DNA of 64,000 nt from Pseudobdellovibrionaceae bacterium (GTDB lineage: Bacteria > Bdellovibrionota > Bdellovibrionia > Bdellovibrionales > Bdellovibrionaceae), in assembly GCA_019637955.1 (NCBI GenBank), contig JAHBUS010000007.1:181434-245433 (forward strand), read 5' to 3'. Below the pieces are notes generated by a model. It did no database searches, was not told the DNA's origin, and saw only the letters and a list, made by a program, of their open reading frames with translations. Positions 61,236-64,000 of this stretch are shown here, piece by piece (positions within the stretch are counted from its first letter, which is position 1; each line of letters begins with the position of its first letter). A program made the position numbers and the translations under genes.

Positions 61236-61481
61236 AGAATGACTCCTTGCGTCTAAATCCTGGTTGTAAAAGGTGATTTTCTCTCTCACACCGAGGACTT
61301 GAAGTCACGCTTTGAACCTTTTACGGAGTTCAAAATTGGAACCACGCCCCCAGTTCCAAAACCGAAACTGGAACCAGTCGAATCCAGCTCAGAACAATTT
61401 AAACCCTCGCGCACGGTCGAAACCCGTTGGCATCCGCCTTGCTCAAGCGGAACCCGGAACCAACTTTTTGGGGAGATGACC

Positions 61482-61976
61482 GTGAAATCGATTTTGATCC
61501 GCTGGGCCTTCATGATTCCTTCGCTGCTCTTGGTGGGCGCTTTGTTTTTCTCGGCCCAAGCCCACTCGCAAACGCTTCAAGCTCAGATTCACACGTTAGA
61601 ACTCGATCCTTCGCTCGGTCTGCCTGGCGATCTGCGCTCGGGTCTGGTGATCGTGCAAAAAGAAACCGAACAGTTGATCGTCCGCTTGAGCCGCGGCTCG
61701 CACTGCCCCACCAACGCTCTTTGCCGCGACCTGAACCCCGAAGATGTCGAAATCAAACTCCCGCTGATCGAAATGTCGCAAAACGGCTGCGGGTCGAAAA
61801 TCTACAAAGCCTCTTTGATGAACGCCGAAGGCGCCAAGCAAGAACTCACCGTCGTCGACAACTCCCGCATGAAATGCATGGTTCTGCGCCCGCAGACCGA
61901 AGTGATCTTGAAAACAACATCAACTCTCCCCGCTCTGCAGACCGAATCGTATCTGGGCGCGGCTCAACTGAACTAA
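61482..61976 (+). CDS. Secreted hypothetical protein (paralogue A)
   Basis: A 164-aa protein with a signal peptide (MKSILIRWAFMIPSLLLVGALFFSAQAHS) and paired cysteines (HCPTNALC, GCGSKIY, MKC). GTG 61482 lies 6 nt after GGGGAG; ATG 61476 is adjacent. Similar in layout to the next gene. Function unknown. Confidence 0.65.
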   Translation: MKSILIRWAFMIPSLLLVGALFFSAQAHSQTLQAQIHTLELDPSLGLPGDLRSGLVIVQKETEQLIVRLSRGSHCPTNALCRDLNPEDVEIKLPLIEMSQNGCGSKIYKASLMNAEGAKQELTVVDNSRMKCMVLRPQTEVILKTTSTLPALQTESYLGAAQLN

Positions 61977-61989
61977 GAACGGACTCTGT

Positions 61990-62508
61990 ATGAAATTGAC
62001 CCTTTCAGCCCTCCTGATCACCCTCGCTGCTTCTCTCACCAACGCCACTCCCGCCCCCGCTCTTTATCAAACGACCGTGAAGCCGCTCTTCATCGATCCC
62101 AAATCGGACATCGCCGATCTGCAAGTGGCCGTCGCGGGCGTTACCTACAACCGCGCTCAACAGACGATGACCGTTGTCTTCCAGAGCGAGGCCCGTGTCA
62201 CGTGCCTGGCCATTGGTTGCCCGCCCTCGATCCAGACCAAAGAAGTCACGCTTCCCGTTCAGTCGATCGAGACCACTTCTTGCGGCTCCACTCTCTACAC
62301 CGCCGCGCTCGTGAGTGCTGAATTTAAAAATGAAAACCGCGAACTGCGCTTCACCGACAACCGTGGCAACAAGTGCCCGACTTTCGTGGCCTTGTCTGCC
62401 GTTGAGCTCGAGTACTCGTACTCCAGCATCGAAGCTGGACGCACGCACTTGACCTTCCGCGGAGAAGAGCCTTTGGCTCCCGTTGTTCCCCGCCCGCGCT
62501 CGAAATAA
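61990..62508 (+). CDS. Secreted hypothetical protein (paralogue B)
   Basis: A 172-aa protein with a signal peptide (MKLTLSALLITLAASLTNA) and cysteines in the order of paralogue A (TCLAIGC, SCGSTLYTAALVSAE, NKC). It follows by 13 bp, so the pair arose by tandem duplication and is probably cotranscribed. Confidence 0.65.
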   Translation: MKLTLSALLITLAASLTNATPAPALYQTTVKPLFIDPKSDIADLQVAVAGVTYNRAQQTMTVVFQSEARVTCLAIGCPPSIQTKEVTLPVQSIETTSCGSTLYTAALVSAEFKNENRELRFTDNRGNKCPTFVALSAVELEYSYSSIEAGRTHLTFRGEEPLAPVVPRPRSK

Positions 62509-62517
62509 TCAGTTCTC

Positions 62518-64000
62518 TTAATTTTTCTTGCAGTAAAGAAGGGCCAAGTAGGGCTGCCGATTGTCCATCGTGTGGGTGTGAGCCCCATCGGAAGCGATGG
62601 TGTGCGTGTGACCCGCCCCTGAACCATTGTTCTGAACACTGATGCCCGTGCCGGCAGCATTGATGCTCAAATTGTGGCCGTGAGCTCCCGCGCTGTCCGT
62701 GGTTTTGCTCGCCCAAAAGCCGGAAGCTGCATTGTCCAGACCCGCGATCGAATCCCAGTTCATGTCATTGATCACGAAATCATTGGTGGGATTATTAGTA
62801 AAAAAGGTCTGAATCCCATGCGCGTGAGCCCCTTGAACGTCGGTGGTTCCAGAGTGCGCATGGCCCGGGTCCGAGATGCCGTGATTGTGAGAGGGCATTT
62901 GGGCCACGGTGATGGCGGTTGAACCTGAGGCCCCCGAGTGTGCGTGCGCGCCGTCCGAAGAGGTGGTTCCCGTGTTGGCTCCGCCCGTGGCATTCAAAGC
63001 ATAGCTGGCGCCAGAGCCCACAAGAACTCGGTCTTGTGAAGCGGCGTGGGCGGTCCATCCGGTGGGACAGCTGGCGAGATCAAAGGCCATGACCGCTCCC
63101 GAAGGAACGCCGACACCCGCATTCGTTCCGATCACGCTCCAGTTCGCCCCATCCGAAACAACAGTCGCGTACTGGTAGGCAATCGGGAGCGGAAAGGTCG
63201 TCGCGCCATCGATGGTTTGAGCGGAGGTCGTCGCGATCGTCACCGCATTGGCCGAACCGTCGCTTTTCTTGATGGTGTACTGACGTCCCGCGATTCCCGC
63301 CGCCGAGGGCAAGGTGAAGGTCAAAGGACCGGACGTGGCATTACCAATGGTGATGCTGTCGGCGCTCGTGAGCGTTGCGCTCGCGGTGCGCACCGCAAGG
63401 GCCGTGGCCACGGATCCTGAGACGTGCAGCGTGGAATTGGGAGCGGTCGTGCCGACCCCCACATTTCCGGAAGAGTCCATCGTCACGGCGGGGTTGTTGG
63501 TGGTTCCCCCACTCGGAGTGACTACGAACTGCAAGGCGGCGCCTCGCGCGCCCGAGGAGTGATTGCCCGAAGCGATGGACCGGATCTCGGCGGCATTGAA
63601 CGTGTTGTCGGTCGAGTTTCGAAATCCAAGCGAGCCGAGGATGTCACCATCATTCGGGTACGCGCCGGTCGTCAAGTCGCCCCGGCCGCGCTGGAAGTTC
63701 ACACTGGGATTCGACGTTGCGGAGTTCGTCATCAACAAAAGAGCCGAGTCCGCATCTTCGCGTCTGACTAAAATATTGCCGCCGTCCACGGTGAGTTTCC
63801 CCGCGCCCGGGTTCTGCGCGCCGATCACCATCGATCCCACCGGGAACGCGATGCGCTTGGCGCCCGTGGTGCCAGCGGGGTGCGCGAACATGAGTGTTGA
63901 GACCGGGTTGGTACCAGTGCCCATTTGATTGCTAATTGTCCAGCGGTCCACCGTGCTGGCGGTGCCGTTCCAGTAATTGGCCGTGAGCGCCAAGTTGGGT
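62518..64000 (-). CDS. Tail-fibre-like adhesin (partial, N-terminus outside window)
   Basis: The last 494 or so residues of a larger protein. It has low-complexity Gly/Thr/Ser-rich beta segments, the pattern SSGNVGVGTTAPNSTLHVSGS typical of long fibre proteins, VPSGAVMAFDLASCPTGWTAH (collar domain), repeated HxH motifs and the end DNRQPYLALLYCKK. Such chimaeric fibres are numerous in Bdellovibrio and may recognise prey. The frame is open to the right edge, so the 5' end lies beyond 64000. Confidence 0.8.
   Translation of the reverse strand, partial: PNLALTANYWNGTASTVDRWTISNQMGTGTNPVSTLMFAHPAGTTGAKRIAFPVGSMVIGAQNPGAGKLTVDGGNILVRREDADSALLLMTNSATSNPSVNFQRGRGDLTTGAYPNDGDILGSLGFRNSTDNTFNAAEIRSIASGNHSSGARGAALQFVVTPSGGTTNNPAVTMDSSGNVGVGTTAPNSTLHVSGSVATALAVRTASATLTSADSITIGNATSGPLTFTLPSAAGIAGRQYTIKKSDGSANAVTIATTSAQTIDGATTFPLPIAYQYATVVSDGANWSVIGTNAGVGVPSGAVMAFDLASCPTGWTAHAASQDRVLVGSGASYALNATGGANTGTTSSDGAHAHSGASGSTAITVAQMPSHNHGISDPGHAHSGTTDVQGAHAHGIQTFFTNNPTNDFVINDMNWDSIAGLDNAASGFWASKTTDSAGAHGHNLSINAAGTGISVQNNGSGAGHTHTIASDGAHTHTMDNRQPYLALLYCKKN

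Noticed and set aside
1..64000. Search for tRNA, rRNA and CRISPR arrays
   Set aside because: I saw no rRNA sequence, no regularly spaced direct repeats and no convincing cloverleaf; a computed scan would be needed to exclude a tRNA fully.

Overview
The window joins two unlike stretches of a Gram-negative genome. Positions 1 to about 36.6 kb are, by eye, close to 47-50% G+C and hold an integrative conjugative element (ICE) with probable cargo. From about 36.7 kb to the end the DNA is clearly GC-richer and looks like ordinary chromosome. I infer a predatory or related Bdellovibrionota-type bacterium. The reasons are the many small secreted proteins, a fused isobutyryl-CoA mutase (IcmF), a phage-tail-like fibre protein of the kind abundant in Bdellovibrio, and an FTR1/imelysin/di-haem iron operon. 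The sequence alone does not prove this assignment.

Left part (1-5.3 kb): a divergent class II uvrA (cut by the window edge) and marR share a palindromic operator. Then come uvrB, an ASCH-domain gene and, on the other strand, a glutathione-independent formaldehyde dehydrogenase. Base composition groups these with the element rather than with the right-hand chromosome. They may be stress-resistance cargo, and the left end of the element is then outside the window.

Regulatory part (5.8-15.3 kb): two Xre-type repressors face a response-regulator operon. Next is a five-gene operon: NtrC-family sigma-54 activator, radical SAM/SPASM enzyme, small exported protein, OppA-like peptide-binding protein and membrane hybrid histidine kinase. 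A PIN-domain toxin-antitoxin-like pair follows. The activator operon and the transfer operon each begin with a recognisable sigma-54 promoter (-24 GG at 8128 and at 15470). Each is preceded by three 18-bp sites sharing the consensus YGTYYCA...GGGACA, and each carries a CTAAA-type palindrome that also lies before one Xre gene. I read this as a peptide-signal circuit, possibly using a radical-SAM-modified pheromone, that switches conjugation on and feeds back on itself, with the Xre proteins holding it off.

Transfer part (15.5-36.5 kb): an F-type (MPF_F) type IV secretion system in one direction. It comprises a VirD4/TraD coupling protein fused in frame to TraU, a GspE/PulE-like ATPase, TraF, pilin, TraL, TraE, TraK, TraB, TraV, TraC, TraH and TraG-N. 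After these lie a structured oriT-like region with an RP4-like nic sequence, a MobC-like protein, a MOBP relaxase, an excisionase-like protein and a tyrosine integrase.

Chromosomal part (36.7-64 kb): TM2 and small secreted proteins; a sensor hybrid kinase; an acyl-CoA dehydrogenase/GNAT/haem-oxygenase-fold operon; a ZrgA-like protein and a DUF1304-like protein; a glycosyltransferase-deacetylase fusion; an iron-uptake operon (imelysin, di-haem oxidoreductase, cupredoxin, FTR1); a BP74-like secreted protein; two head-to-head QueD/PTPS genes; MOSC and phosphatidylserine decarboxylase genes; an FAD-dependent dehydrogenase; an IcmF/enoyl-CoA hydratase/hydroxyacyl-CoA dehydrogenase operon; two paralogous secreted proteins; and a tail-fibre-like adhesin cut by the right edge.
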